Shown: positions 7,345-16,590, counted from the stretch's first letter. The stretch: DNA of 64,000 nucleotides from Archangium sp. (GCA_030681645.1 JAUXRX010000049.1:124001-188000), one strand, 5' to 3'. The notes: a model not told the origin generated them from the sequence alone. A program made the numbers and translations.

Positions 7345-9513
7345 TCAGAGGGTGAGCAGCCTTCGGCGAATGGTGAGCTCGAAGCTCTGCCCCCCGCGCT
7401 GAAACCGCAGCACCACGGGCGAACCCGACGGCCCACGAATGCGCCCCACCACGGTGTTGAGGTCCTGTCCTGCGACGGCGACTCCATCGACGGTGAGGAT
7501 CTGATCTCCCGCCTGCACGCCCGCCCGTTCTGCCGGGCTGCCTTCGCTCACCAGGGTGACCATCACGGAACCCGAGCGGCCGTCGAGGGTCATGCCCACG
7601 CCCTCGAACTGGTTGAACTCGGGTCCCTTGCGCTGCTGCGCCGCGGGCTCGAGGGCCACTTCCCAGCGCGCTCCGTCCACCACGCGGCGCCACTGCACGG
7701 CGAAGCCTTCGTGCGAGACCACGATCGTCCCTGAGCGCGCCACCGGAGGAAGGAGGAACTCGCCCCGCGCGTCGGTGAGCACCGAGACCCGCGAGCCGCG
7801 CCCGAAGTCGCCGCTCACCGCCTCGACGCGCGCGCCGTTGATCGGCAGGCCTGTGCTGCGATCGGCCACCCGGCCCGAGACCACCACCGAGGTCTCGAGC
7901 GAGAGCCGCACCTCGGCGCCCGCCTCGGTCACGGTCACGTCGACCATGCCGCTGCGCCCGCGGCCGGCCACCTCGAGGCTCAGCTGCCAGCGGCCCGTGG
8001 AGAGATCGAGCCGCGTCACCCCGTCGGGCGCGAGCACCAGCTGCCGCCTCGCCGCGCCGGTCTCCAGGCTCTTCGCCACCAGCACGCCGTCGGTCACGGG
8101 TGCGCCGGTGTCGTCCTGCAGGTGCACGGTGACGAAACCCTTCTTGAGCACCAGCACCACGTCGTCGCCGGCCTTCACCCGGGCGGTGGCAGCGCCGGCC
8201 GGCCCCTCGGCTTCGACCGAGAGCAGCTCATCAGGCAGCCCCTCGAAGCGGAAGTGGCCGGTCGCGTCAGTCACGGTCTGGGCCAGCGGCCCCGACCAGG
8301 TGCCCGAGCGCCAGCGCACCGCCACGCCCGCCGACGCGGGCTCGACGCGGCCCACCAGCGTGCCCCCGGCCTGCAGGGTGACGTTCCAGCTCATGCCGTC
8401 GCCGCGGTGATCGAAGGGGCCCGCGCTCGCCATGAGGGCGCCCAGGCGCACCTGCAGCACGTATTTGCCCAGGGTGAGCCCATCGAAGCGGAACGAGCCG
8501 TTGAGCCCGGTCGTGCCCAGCCCGCTCACGGCCTCGGTCGACGCGTCGATCGCCGAGACCTGGGCGCCGATCACCGGGAGCCCGCCGCGCGTCACCACGC
8601 CCGTGGCGCTGGACACGTCACCCGCGTCGAGGGTGATGCCCGTCTTCTTTTCCCCGACGGCCACGCGCACCAGCGGCCCCTTCACCCGGATCCCGCTCGG
8701 CGTCACCGCGGCCAGCTGCAGGGTGCCCGCTGCGCACTCGAGGCTGTAGCGGCCTTCCTTGTCGGTGAAGACGTTGATCGTCCGGTCGCCGCGCCGCGCC
8801 CCGTCAGCGACCTCGGCCCAGACAGTCGCGGCAGCCACCGGCGTTCCTGATTCGAGCACCGTGCCCTCGAGGCGGGACGTGGGCGTGAGCACCAGCTCGA
8901 GCTTGCCGCCGGCCGAGGCCAGCTCGAGCGAGACCCACTCGGTACGGGAGAGGAACCCGGGCGCGGACACGTCGATCCACGTCTGGGTCCTGGCGCCCAC
9001 CAGCGAGAACTTGCCCGCCTCGTCGGTCTGGCTGGCCTGCGTGGGAGAGATGATGGTCGCCTTCACCACTGGCTGCTGGGTGAGCAGATCGATCACCCGG
9101 CCTTCGATCTTCACCGAGGGCGTGAGGGTGAGCTGCACGTCTTCGATCTTCCCCGACGGCGTCACCTGCAGCGGCCCCACCACCTCGGACGCCGCGTCGG
9201 CCGTCGAGGCCGCGAGGTAGACCTGCCCCGAAGGCACGTCTTCGAAGAGGAAGCGGCCGTCGTCGAGGGTGAGCGTCACCAGCGGTCCGGCGGCCTTCAG
9301 CGAGACGCGCGCCCGGGAAACGGGGCGGCCGTCACGCAACACGAAGCCGGACACCCGCCCGCCGAGCAGCTTCGCCACGGGGGGCGCCAGCGCCTCTGGT
9401 GTGGCCTCTGATGACTCGGAAGCAGCGTTGCCCTCCGGCCCGGACGGCCACAGGGCGAACACGAGCGCCAGGGCGAACACGAGGCCTGCCGCGATGAGGA
9501 TCCGACGTTGCAC
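7345..9513 (-). CDS. Membrane-anchored protein with carboxypeptidase-regulatory-like repeats and a C-terminal PDZ domain
   Basis: A 722-residue protein. Residues 4-22 form one hydrophobic segment (signal anchor or signal peptide). Then come about six beta-sandwich repeats of the carboxypeptidase regulatory-like type, each with a turn such as GRVID, DEAGKFSLVG or DARGEFLLPPV. A PDZ domain ends the chain (about 635-722: GSPAERAGVQAGDQILTVDG). The protein is expected outside the inner membrane, binding a partner or a misfolded C terminus; no catalytic residues are visible. The start is GTG 9513, which puts MQRRILIAAGL at the N terminus, 51 bases after the stop of the giant coiled-coil gene on the same strand, so the two are probably one operon. 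Function is unknown. Confidence 0.8.
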   Translation of the reverse strand: MQRRILIAAGLVFALALVFALWPSGPEGNAASESSEATPEALAPPVAKLLGGRVSGFVLRDGRPVSRARVSLKAAGPLVTLTLDDGRFLFEDVPSGQVYLAASTADAASEVVGPLQVTPSGKIEDVQLTLTPSVKIEGRVIDLLTQQPVVKATIISPTQASQTDEAGKFSLVGARTQTWIDVSAPGFLSRTEWVSLELASAGGKLELVLTPTSRLEGTVLESGTPVAAATVWAEVADGARRGDRTINVFTDKEGRYSLECAAGTLQLAAVTPSGIRVKGPLVRVAVGEKKTGITLDAGDVSSATGVVTRGGLPVIGAQVSAIDASTEAVSGLGTTGLNGSFRFDGLTLGKYVLQVRLGALMASAGPFDHRGDGMSWNVTLQAGGTLVGRVEPASAGVAVRWRSGTWSGPLAQTVTDATGHFRFEGLPDELLSVEAEGPAGAATARVKAGDDVVLVLKKGFVTVHLQDDTGAPVTDGVLVAKSLETGAARRQLVLAPDGVTRLDLSTGRWQLSLEVAGRGRSGMVDVTVTEAGAEVRLSLETSVVVSGRVADRSTGLPINGARVEAVSGDFGRGSRVSVLTDARGEFLLPPVARSGTIVVSHEGFAVQWRRVVDGARWEVALEPAAQQRKGPEFNQFEGVGMTLDGRSGSVMVTLVSEGSPAERAGVQAGDQILTVDGVAVAGQDLNTVVGRIRGPSGSPVVLRFQRGGQSFELTIRRRLLTL

Positions 9514-9564
9514 GGGCTTGAGCTTAAGCAGATCGGGAGGGAGGATCGTTCCCCGTTCGGGCTG

Positions 9565-12500
9565 TCAGGGCTTGCGCGGGTCCTTCTTGCCGGGCTCGGT
9601 GGCCTCGTCCTCGAGCAGCACGATCTCTTCCGCGTCTTCGTCGTCGGCTTCCACCTCGAGCTCGAAGACCTCGACCGGCTTCTCCACCAGCGGGGGGACG
9701 ATGGGGCCCGGGGCCTTCGACGAGCGGAGCGCCTCGACCTCTTTCTCGAGCGCGGAGAGGCGACTCCGGTCGGCCTCCAGCAGCTCGACCTGGTGGGCGA
9801 GGCGTTCGCGCTCGGAGTCGAGCAGCTCGTTCTCGGCCTTCGCCTCGTTGAGGTCCTCGGTGGCGGTGGTGAGGTGGTGCTGCAGGTCGCCGTACTTCAC
9901 CCGCAGCGCCAGGAGCAGCTCTTCGGCCTGCTGCCGCGCCGCCTGAGCCGCCTCGACCTCGTTCCTCGAGTTGACGCGGGCGATCTCGAGCTCGGCCTCG
10001 AGCTCAGGGAGGCGCCGCCGCACCTGGGCGACCTCTTCGTCAGACTGGGGCGCCGCCTTGCTCACCTCGGCCAGCTGGGCCTCGAGGAGCGTGTTGCGGT
10101 TGCGCACCTCGGCGTTGGTCTCGTCGTCGGTGAGGCGCGCCTCGCGCAGGCGGGTGGCCTCGGCCTCGGCGTGGTTCACCCGGTCGCGCAGCATCTTGAG
10201 CTCGGCCTCGAGCTCGCGCCTAGTCGAGGAGTTGTCGACCTGCGCGCCCTCGAGCTCGGCGGCCTGGGCCCGGGCCTGGGCCAGCGCCACGTCGAACTCC
10301 AGCACCTGCCGCTGGAGCTCCTTCTCGGCGGCGGCGAGCGTCGCCACCTGGCCCTGCGCCGCCGAGAGCGCGCTCTCGACCTCGGGCAGGCGGGCGCGCA
10401 GCGCGACCAGCTCGGGCTGCTGGCCCTTGAGCTGGGTGAGCTCGGCCTCGAGCGGGGGCAGGCGCTGGCGCAGGCGCTCCACCTCGGCCTCGAGCTGCGC
10501 CCGCGCCTCGACGGCGGCGCGCGATTCACCACCGACCTGCGTGAGGGACGCGCGGAGCGTGGCCAGCTCGGTGCGCAGGGTGTCGAGCTCCTGCTGCATC
10601 GCCAGCTTGCCGGCCTGGTGCCCGCGCGCCTCGGACAACGCGCGATCGATCGAGGCCCGGGCCTCGAGGTAGAGCTTGTTGGACGCCTCGAGCTGCTCGG
10701 TCGCCTTGCGCCGCGCCTGCTCTGCGTTGGTGTTGGCCGCATCGAGGGCGGCCTGGAGCTGCGCCCGCTGCTTCTCGAGCTCGGAGGCCTTCGCCTCGGC
10801 GGCGGAGAGCTGCTTCGAGAGGTCCTCCTCGCGGGCCTGGAGCGCCTTCTGGGCCTCGGCGCGGTGCCCCTCGAGGCTCTCCTGGTACGCCTTCGCCTGC
10901 TGCTCGAGGGATCGCTGGTGCTCGTCGCGCAGCGCCTGCAGCTTGCCCTCGCCTTCGGCGTGCTTCTCGTCGAGGGCGCGGTGGCTCGCCACCTTCGTGG
11001 CCTCGAGCTCGGCCTGGAGATCGGCGCGGGTGCGGGCGTTGGTCTCGAGCTCGGCGCGCGCGGCGGTGAGCGAGTCGGTGAGCTGCGTCTTCTCGGTGCG
11101 CAGCCAGTCCAGCTCCTGGGTGAGCGTGGTGAGGCGGGTCTCGAGCTCGGTGCGGGCGGCCGCGGTGGTGGTGGCGAGGTTGGCGAGATCGACCTCGCCC
11201 TTCTCCCGCAGCTCGCGTTCGATGGCGCGAGCGCTCAGCGCCTCCTCGAGCTCGAGGCGCACGTGCTCGGCCTCGCTCATCGCGGTGGCGAGCGACTGGC
11301 TCAGCAGCGTCTTCTCTTCCTCGAGCTTGACCAGGTTGGCGCTGGTGGTGCCCAGGCCTTCTTCCCGCTCCTTGAGCAGGCCTTCGAGCCGCTCGACCTG
11401 GGCCTTGCGCTCGTCGCGGGCGTTCTCAGCCGCGGTGGCGCGGGCGCGCAGGTCTTCGAGGGAGGCCTCGAGCGTGGTGACGGCCTCGCGCTTGACCGCC
11501 AGCTCGATGGTGGCGGCCTCGAGCTGCGTCTTCGTCTGGGCCAGCTCGCCCTGCGTGCCCTCGAGCGCCTGCTTCGCGGTGGCCAGCTCACCCCGCGTGC
11601 CCTCGAGCGCCTGCTTCGCGGTGGCCAGCTCGCCCTGCGTGCCCTCGTGCGACTGCTTCGAGGCGTTCAGCTCGGCGCTGGCCGTGTCCAGGCGGGCCTT
11701 CGCGTCGGCCAGCTCGTCGCGGGTGGCGGCGTGGCTCGCCTGGAGCTCCGAGAGCGAGCCCTCGAGCCGTTGCACCGACCCGGCCGCGGCGCCCAGCTCG
11801 ACGGTGAGCTGCTCGATGCGCTCCTCGCGCTCGGTGGTGAGGGCCTGGGCGGCGGCGAGCTGGGTGGTGAGGTCGGCGGCGGCCGCCTCGAGCCGCGCGG
11901 TGCGGCCCGTCGTCTCGTCGAAGGTCGAGCGCAGGTCGCCCAGGCTCGAGGTGAGCGCGTCGAGCTCGGCGCGCACCGCGGCCAGTTCCCCGGCGGTGGC
12001 GGCGGCGTTCGCCCGCGACCTCTGGAGCTCCGCTTCGGAGAACTCGAGCTTGTTCTCGAGCGACGCCTTCTCGCTGGCCGCGGTCTCTTCGGCCTCGCGC
12101 AGGTCGCCCAGCACCTTGCGCACCTGCCCCTCGAGCTCGGAGGCCCGATCGGCGGCCAGCTTCGCGTCGGCCTCGAGGGTGCGGTAGCGCTGCTCGAGAT
12201 CGGTGCGCTCGAGGTCGAGCAGCTCGCGGCGCTCGGTGGTCTCCGACAGCGTCTTCTGGAGGGTGTCGAGCTGCGCGCGGGTCTTCTCCCGATCCTCGCG
12301 GAGCGAGGCGAGCTCGTGCTTCGCCTCGTCGATCGCCCTGCCCGATTCCTCGAGGGCCCTGAGGGCCGCGTCGCGCGCCGCCTCGACCGCGGTGCGCGTC
12401 TCGCGCTCGGTGTTCAGGGCGCGCTCGGTCTCCGTGAGGCTGAGCCCGGTCTCGTCGAGGGTGCGCTGGGCGGCCTGGCGCGCCGCGCGCTCCTTCTCCA

Positions 12501-14814
12501 GCTCCTGCTCGCGCTCGTCGAGCACGGCCTTGAGCGCGCGTTCCTGGCTGGTGGCGTCCTGCGCGGTGCGATCGAGCTCTCCCCTGGCCCGGGCCAGGTC
12601 GCCCTCGACCTGCGAGAGCTTCGTGGCCAGCGCGTCGGCGCGCTCGGCGACCTCGGTGAGGCGGCCGCCCTGCTCGGCGCGCACCTTCTCGACGTCGGCC
12701 AGCGAGCCGCGGAGGTCGTCGCGCTCGATCAGCAGCGCGTCGCGATCGTCGGTCAGCTCCTGGAGACGCGACTCGGCGACGCTGAGCGCCTGCGCCAGCT
12801 CCTTCGCGCGGGTCTCGGCGGCGGCCAGCGCCGTGGCGCGCTCGGCGGCCTGCTGCTTGACCTCGACCAGCTCGGCCTCGACCTCGGCCAGGGACTGGCT
12901 GAACTGGGAGCGCTCGGCGACGGTGGTGGTGAGCCGGCTGTCGAGCTCGGCCAGGCGGGCGCGATCGGTCTCGACCACCTCGGTGAGGCGCTCGGCGTTC
13001 TGCCGCGACACGCGCAGGAGGTCTTCCAGCTCGCCTGCGTGCGCACGGGTGACCCCCAGCTCGACGCGCAGCTGCTGCGCCGACTGATCGGACGAGCCGA
13101 GCTGGCGCTCGAGCTCGGCGAGGCGGGCCACCATGCGCTGCAGCTCGGTGGAGGTGTCGCTGAAGCGCAGCTCGTGCTCGCTGGTGGCCTGGCGCCAGCG
13201 CTCTTCGGACGCACGGGCCGCGGCCAGCTCGGCGTCGAGGCGCTCGATGCTCGCCCTGAGGGCGGAGGCCTCGGTCTCGGCGCCTGAGCGCTCGCTGGTG
13301 CGCTGCTGGAGATCGGCGGCGAGCTGGGCAGCCTGCGCGCGTTCGCGCTCGAGCTCGGCCTCGAGGCCGTTGCGGGTCTGGCGCTCGACGTCGAACGAGC
13401 GCACCGCCGAGATCCGCTCGGCTTCCTTGCGATCGACGACGTCGCGGGCCTCGGCGAGCTGGCGGCGCACGTCGGCGAAGCCGGCCTCGAGGTTCTCGAT
13501 CGCCTTGAGCGCGTCGGTGCGGGCCTCGGCCAGGCGCAGTTCGCGATCGCGCGCTTCCTGCAGCTCCTTCTCGCGGCCGGTGATCGATTCCTTGAGGCGC
13601 TCGATCGCGATCTTGGTGCGCTCGTGCTCCACGCGCTCGGAGGCGGCCTCGTCCTGCACCCGGCGCAGCTCTTCGTAGGACTTCGCCAGGCGCAGCCGGC
13701 TGTCTTCGAGCTGCGTGGCCAGCTCTTCGCGGCGGGCGCGCTCGAGCCGCACCCCTTCCTGCGCGGCGAGGTTGGTGACGGCGGCGTCCTTCTGCTGGCG
13801 CGCGACGGCCTCGAGCTCGTTGCGCGAGGCGGCCACCCTGCCCTCGGCGTCGATGGCGCGCTCGCGGGCGACCTGGAGCTCGGCTTCCATCTGGCGGATG
13901 CGGGTGGCGAGGTCTTCGCGATCGCGCTGCTCCTCGGGGCGCTCGCGCACCGACTCGAGCTGGGCGGTGAGGCGGCTGACGCCCTCGCGCGCGGCCTCGA
14001 GCTGCTGCTTCGTCTCGTGGAGGTCGGCCTCGCGCACCTTGAGCTCTGCCGTCTTGCGCTCGAGGATTTCCTTCAGCTTCTCGGTGCGATCGCGCCAATC
14101 GCGCGCACGGTTCGACGCGTCTTCGAGGCGCCCCCCGGTGAAGGCGAGCGGCTCGGGAGGCAGCTGCACCCAGGTGGGGTCGAAGTTGCGCACCTCTTCG
14201 TGGCCGGCGAGCACCACGTAGTAGGCGGCCTCGCTCAGGCCGGCGAGCGAGCCGTCGACCTGCAGGCCCTCGCCGCGCTCGAAGGCGAGCTGGTAGCCGA
14301 GCACCGGTGACTGGGTGGCCACGTCGACCGACTTGAAGTACCCGGACAGCACGTCGAGCAGCTGCCCGTAGGTGGGCGGCACGTCGGTCTCGTCGGCCTC
14401 GAGCACGTTCGAGAGGGCGAGGCCGGCGGGGTTGCGCAGCCCGCCCATGAGGTAGCCGGACTTCGCGACCAGCCGGGCGATGTCCTTCATCAGCTCGGGG
14501 GCCCGCACGTAGGGGGCGAGATCCGAGACGATCACGAGATCGAAGCTGCCGGACTCGAAGTCGTCGAAGACGGCGGCGCGGAAGCGCAGCGTGGGGCTGG
14601 CGAGGCGGGCCTGGGCTTCCTGCACCGCCGCGAGATCGTTGTCGGCGGCGACGACGATGCGGGCGCCGCGCGTGGAGAGGAAGCGGGCGGACTGGCCGAG
14701 CGTCGAGGCGACCGCGCCGATCTCGAGCACGCGCCGGCGCGCGACGAGACTCTCAGCGAAGATGTAGCGCGGCAGCAGTTCGCTCTGCCCCAGCCGCTTG
14801 AAGGTCGAGGTCAC
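9565..14814 (-). CDS. Giant coiled-coil protein with N-terminal methyltransferase-like domain
   Basis: A 1749-residue protein. Residues 1 to about 215 look like a class I SAM-methyltransferase Rossmann fold: VLEIGA (motif I), VVAADND (acidic strand 2), then FDLVIVSDLAPYV. The glycine-rich loop reads EIGAVAST rather than E.G.G.G, so activity is doubtful. From about 240 to 1700 it is almost unbroken heptad-type coiled coil rich in Glu, Ala, Arg and Leu. The last 45 residues are Pro-rich and then very acidic (EADDEDAEEIVLLEDE). There is no signal peptide, so it is cytoplasmic, probably an elongated scaffold. The GTG start at 14814 has only a weak ribosome site, but no ATG lies nearby in frame. 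The downstream PDZ protein gene probably belongs to the same transcript. I do not recognise a named orthologue. Confidence 0.8.
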   Translation of the reverse strand: MTSTFKRLGQSELLPRYIFAESLVARRRVLEIGAVASTLGQSARFLSTRGARIVVAADNDLAAVQEAQARLASPTLRFRAAVFDDFESGSFDLVIVSDLAPYVRAPELMKDIARLVAKSGYLMGGLRNPAGLALSNVLEADETDVPPTYGQLLDVLSGYFKSVDVATQSPVLGYQLAFERGEGLQVDGSLAGLSEAAYYVVLAGHEEVRNFDPTWVQLPPEPLAFTGGRLEDASNRARDWRDRTEKLKEILERKTAELKVREADLHETKQQLEAAREGVSRLTAQLESVRERPEEQRDREDLATRIRQMEAELQVARERAIDAEGRVAASRNELEAVARQQKDAAVTNLAAQEGVRLERARREELATQLEDSRLRLAKSYEELRRVQDEAASERVEHERTKIAIERLKESITGREKELQEARDRELRLAEARTDALKAIENLEAGFADVRRQLAEARDVVDRKEAERISAVRSFDVERQTRNGLEAELERERAQAAQLAADLQQRTSERSGAETEASALRASIERLDAELAAARASEERWRQATSEHELRFSDTSTELQRMVARLAELERQLGSSDQSAQQLRVELGVTRAHAGELEDLLRVSRQNAERLTEVVETDRARLAELDSRLTTTVAERSQFSQSLAEVEAELVEVKQQAAERATALAAAETRAKELAQALSVAESRLQELTDDRDALLIERDDLRGSLADVEKVRAEQGGRLTEVAERADALATKLSQVEGDLARARGELDRTAQDATSQERALKAVLDEREQELEKERAARQAAQRTLDETGLSLTETERALNTERETRTAVEAARDAALRALEESGRAIDEAKHELASLREDREKTRAQLDTLQKTLSETTERRELLDLERTDLEQRYRTLEADAKLAADRASELEGQVRKVLGDLREAEETAASEKASLENKLEFSEAELQRSRANAAATAGELAAVRAELDALTSSLGDLRSTFDETTGRTARLEAAAADLTTQLAAAQALTTEREERIEQLTVELGAAAGSVQRLEGSLSELQASHAATRDELADAKARLDTASAELNASKQSHEGTQGELATAKQALEGTRGELATAKQALEGTQGELAQTKTQLEAATIELAVKREAVTTLEASLEDLRARATAAENARDERKAQVERLEGLLKEREEGLGTTSANLVKLEEEKTLLSQSLATAMSEAEHVRLELEEALSARAIERELREKGEVDLANLATTTAAARTELETRLTTLTQELDWLRTEKTQLTDSLTAARAELETNARTRADLQAELEATKVASHRALDEKHAEGEGKLQALRDEHQRSLEQQAKAYQESLEGHRAEAQKALQAREEDLSKQLSAAEAKASELEKQRAQLQAALDAANTNAEQARRKATEQLEASNKLYLEARASIDRALSEARGHQAGKLAMQQELDTLRTELATLRASLTQVGGESRAAVEARAQLEAEVERLRQRLPPLEAELTQLKGQQPELVALRARLPEVESALSAAQGQVATLAAAEKELQRQVLEFDVALAQARAQAAELEGAQVDNSSTRRELEAELKMLRDRVNHAEAEATRLREARLTDDETNAEVRNRNTLLEAQLAEVSKAAPQSDEEVAQVRRRLPELEAELEIARVNSRNEVEAAQAARQQAEELLLALRVKYGDLQHHLTTATEDLNEAKAENELLDSERERLAHQVELLEADRSRLSALEKEVEALRSSKAPGPIVPPLVEKPVEVFELEVEADDEDAEEIVLLEDEATEPGKKDPRKP
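11539..11652. repeat. 42-bp tandem repeat inside the coiled-coil gene
   Basis: Near-identical 42-base units (14 codons; protein unit ELATAKQALEGT.G) occur about three times in a row, with degenerate flanking copies. 14 residues are two heptads, so copy changes would lengthen the coiled coil without breaking its register. The high identity between units points to recent slippage or recombination. Confidence 0.7.
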
Positions 14815-14826
14815 TCGCAGCCGACT

Positions 14827-14988
14827 CTACCCCCCGCCCGAAGATCGCCAAGTTATGGGCCCCGTGCCTCCCTCTCCCCGCGGGGGAGAGGGTCGGGGAG
14901 AGGGCAAACCAGCTCGATGGTCGCGGTACTCGTCCTGGATGACCCCGCCGTTCACGAAGCGCTCCATGCGGGTCAGGTGCCTCTTCAC
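14827..14988 (-). other. Possible 53-codon small ORF, overlaid by a B repeat
   Basis: A short frame beginning GTG 14988, whose GTGA overlaps the stop of the 22-codon frame at 14985-15053. The first 27 codons (MKRHLTRMERFVNGGVIQDE...) look protein-like. The remainder is simply the B palindrome read through (PSPRPSPPRGEG) up to a TAG at 14829-14827. It may be the displaced tail of a small gene broken by a frameshift and then hit by a B element, or may not be translated at all. Confidence 0.3.
14870..14904. repeat. Family-B palindromic repeat
   Basis: CCCTCTCCCC at 14870-14879 pairs with GGGGAGAGGG at 14883-14892 around a three-base loop, followed by TCGGGGAGAGGG, a second copy of the right arm. 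The same core occurs at 26131, 31224-31326 and 32815. This copy lies just before the start of the giant coiled-coil gene, in its upstream region. Confidence 0.75.
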
Positions 14989-15053
14989 CGTACGACCTCG
15001 CGCAGCGTCCGTATTCGAGACGGAGCCTTGGCGAACTCGTCGCGCATCGCCAT
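14985..15053 (-). other. Possible 22-codon ORF coupled to the Uma2 gene
   Basis: The Uma2 stop and this ATG overlap as TGATG, the arrangement usual for translational coupling. The product would be MAMRDEFAKAP... ending REVVR, 22 residues, amphipathic and basic. It matches nothing I know. The next frame (14827-14988) starts on its stop codon, so the pair may be the remains of one gene split by a small indel. Confidence 0.3.
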
Positions 15054-15652
15054 CAGAGCTGGTCGAAGAAGTCCTTCACCGCTGGCGTCAGCCCGGGAAG
15101 AACGGGCGTTGCCTCGAGCCGCTCGCCTGCAACGTGCTTCGTCGCGCCGCTGGTCGTGAGCACGATCACCTGTCGCACCCGAGGGAGAATCAGCCACACG
15201 ATTCGCACGCCGCGATCGAGATACCAGGTGGCTTTTTCCCGCAGCGCCGCTTCGTCTTCATCCTGGCCACCGACCTCGACCGCCAGTACCGGGGGCACGC
15301 GCCGCAAGGTCCCACGAACCTGATCGGCCAAATCGGCCTTGCGCCAGAGAGCCGCGTCCGCCGCGCGCACCGAGCCAGCCAGGATCATGCCTGCCTCATT
15401 CGTGGACCCGACAAAACCCCGGTTCTTCTTCAGCCACGGGCCGAGAACCTGAGTCACCGAGAAGACGACGTCAGCCTGTTCGTCAGCGCACGGCGGCATG
15501 TAGAGAAGTCTCCCGGCGTGAAACTCCAGACGGCCTTCGAGTTGGGGCCAGGTCTCCAGCCTGTCGGGCTTGAAGCCGCGCGGAGGGCGTACAGCCACCG
15601 GGAAGCGAAGCGGGAGCCCGGGAACGAGCTCAGTCGCGGGAGCGTGAGACAT
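15053..15652 (-). CDS. Uma2 family (DUF820) endonuclease-like protein
   Basis: A 199-residue protein of the Uma2 family, which shares the PD-(D/E)XK nuclease fold. The diagnostic C-terminal half is present: VLAVEVGGQDEDEAA with E/D-x-E spacing, then LREKATWYLDRGVRIVWLI and RQVIV. The first half has the usual YEL-type opening (ETWPQLEGRLEFHAGRLLYMPP). The biological role of this family is unknown; copies are abundant in cyanobacteria and some myxobacteria and often appear singly, as here. It starts at ATG 15652 and is divergent from the membrane-anchored protein gene. The stop overlaps the small ORF at 14985-15053. Confidence 0.85.
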   Translation of the reverse strand: MSHAPATELVPGLPLRFPVAVRPPRGFKPDRLETWPQLEGRLEFHAGRLLYMPPCADEQADVVFSVTQVLGPWLKKNRGFVGSTNEAGMILAGSVRAADAALWRKADLADQVRGTLRRVPPVLAVEVGGQDEDEAALREKATWYLDRGVRIVWLILPRVRQVIVLTTSGATKHVAGERLEATPVLPGLTPAVKDFFDQL

Positions 15653-15744
15653 GCGGCAATTCTGCCTCTTTTAGGTCAGTTGCAACAGCATCCCTCCCCA
15701 GCCGGCAATGGGGTCTTCCTCCAGTCCGTACTACCTTCGTGCAC

Positions 15745-16554
15745 ATGGACTCGCAGCCCAGCTTTGGAGCACGCCTCCTCCGCGCCCTCCGGAACCTCTT
15801 CGTCCTGACGCTCATCCTCGGCCTGGGCGGCGCGGCCGTGTACGCGCTGTCACAGGTCAATGCGCGCACCTACGTGCTCGAGGTGCAGGCCGGCCAGCTG
15901 GTGGTGCTCAAGGGCAAGATGATGCCGACCGGCGCGGCGCCATGGAGCCCGTCGGACCCCTCGCTCATCGACGCGTACGCGCCCATCGATCTCGAGGGCA
16001 ACGTCTCGCTCACCGTCAACGGCCAGAAGTTCGAGGATCGCGACGAGCTCGATCGCGCCCTCTTCACGGTGCTCGAGATGCTCGCCCGTCCCCGCCTCGC
16101 GTCCGACCAGCCGAAAGACCTCGAGAAGGGGCTCGCCCTCATTCGCCGCGCGGAGAAGCTCAACGGTCTCACCGAGGGTCAGCGCACCTCGCTCAAGAAG
16201 ATGCAGTCAGACGTCGCCTTCTTCCTCGCGCGCACCCGCCTCGACGACGCGCGCCGGCAGCTCGAGGAAGCGCTCACCCAGCTCAAGCTCGCGGCCGAAT
16301 CCGACTCCAAGTCGCGCGCGCAGGCGTCGCTGATGCTGCTGGCGGTCGAGCCGCAGGTGAAGCTGCTGGCCACCACGCTGCGCGCCACCAACCTCACCGC
16401 CGACGGCGCGGGCACGCTGCAGAAGGTGCTCGAGCCGCAGCTGCAGAAGCTGTTCGAAGATCTCGGCAAGCAGGTGCTGGGGGCACCGCCGCCCGCTCCC
16501 GCTCCCGCACCGGCACCCGCTGTTCCGGCTCCAGCGGCTCCCGACGCGGGGTGA
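15745..16554 (+). CDS. Membrane-anchored protein with Pro-Ala tail, function unknown
   Basis: About 269 residues. One transmembrane helix near the N terminus (LFVLTLILGLGGAAVYAL) is followed by a mostly helical domain (about 110-240) that resembles a tetratricopeptide-like bundle, and a low-complexity tail of alternating Pro-Ala pairs after GAPPPAPA. The N terminus is probably cytoplasmic with the bulk outside. I prefer ATG 15745; the frame also offers GTG 15739 two codons earlier, and neither has a good ribosome site. It is convergent with hpt, with an A element in the gap. I do not recognise the family. Confidence 0.7.
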   Translation: MDSQPSFGARLLRALRNLFVLTLILGLGGAAVYALSQVNARTYVLEVQAGQLVVLKGKMMPTGAAPWSPSDPSLIDAYAPIDLEGNVSLTVNGQKFEDRDELDRALFTVLEMLARPRLASDQPKDLEKGLALIRRAEKLNGLTEGQRTSLKKMQSDVAFFLARTRLDDARRQLEEALTQLKLAAESDSKSRAQASLMLLAVEPQVKLLATTLRATNLTADGAGTLQKVLEPQLQKLFEDLGKQVLGAPPPAPAPAPAPAVPAPAAPDAG

Positions 16555-16559
16555 ACCCG

Positions 16560-16589
16560 CCCCTCGACTCCGCTCGGGGTGAACGGTGA
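16560..16589. repeat. Family-A palindromic repeat between convergent genes
   Basis: CCCCTCGACTCCGCTCGGGG followed by TGAACGGTGA. The ends pair as CCCC(T)CGA with TCGGGGG-type arms around a short loop, giving a small hairpin. It fills the space between the stop of the membrane protein gene and the hpt stop and is nearly identical to the copies at 42619 and 59363. A terminator role for both genes is possible. Confidence 0.7.
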
Positions 16590-16590
16590 C

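Noticed and set aside
9508..13287. A 1259-codon open frame on the plus strand opposite the coiled-coil gene
   Set aside because: It is the antisense of heptad-rich, GC-rich sequence; its product is a Leu/Gly/Arg/Glu low-complexity string with no domain. High GC makes such shadow frames common.
16561..16589. The A repeat as an integron attC or phage attachment site
   Set aside because: It recurs at several unrelated gene ends with no integrase, cassette boundary or target duplication nearby.
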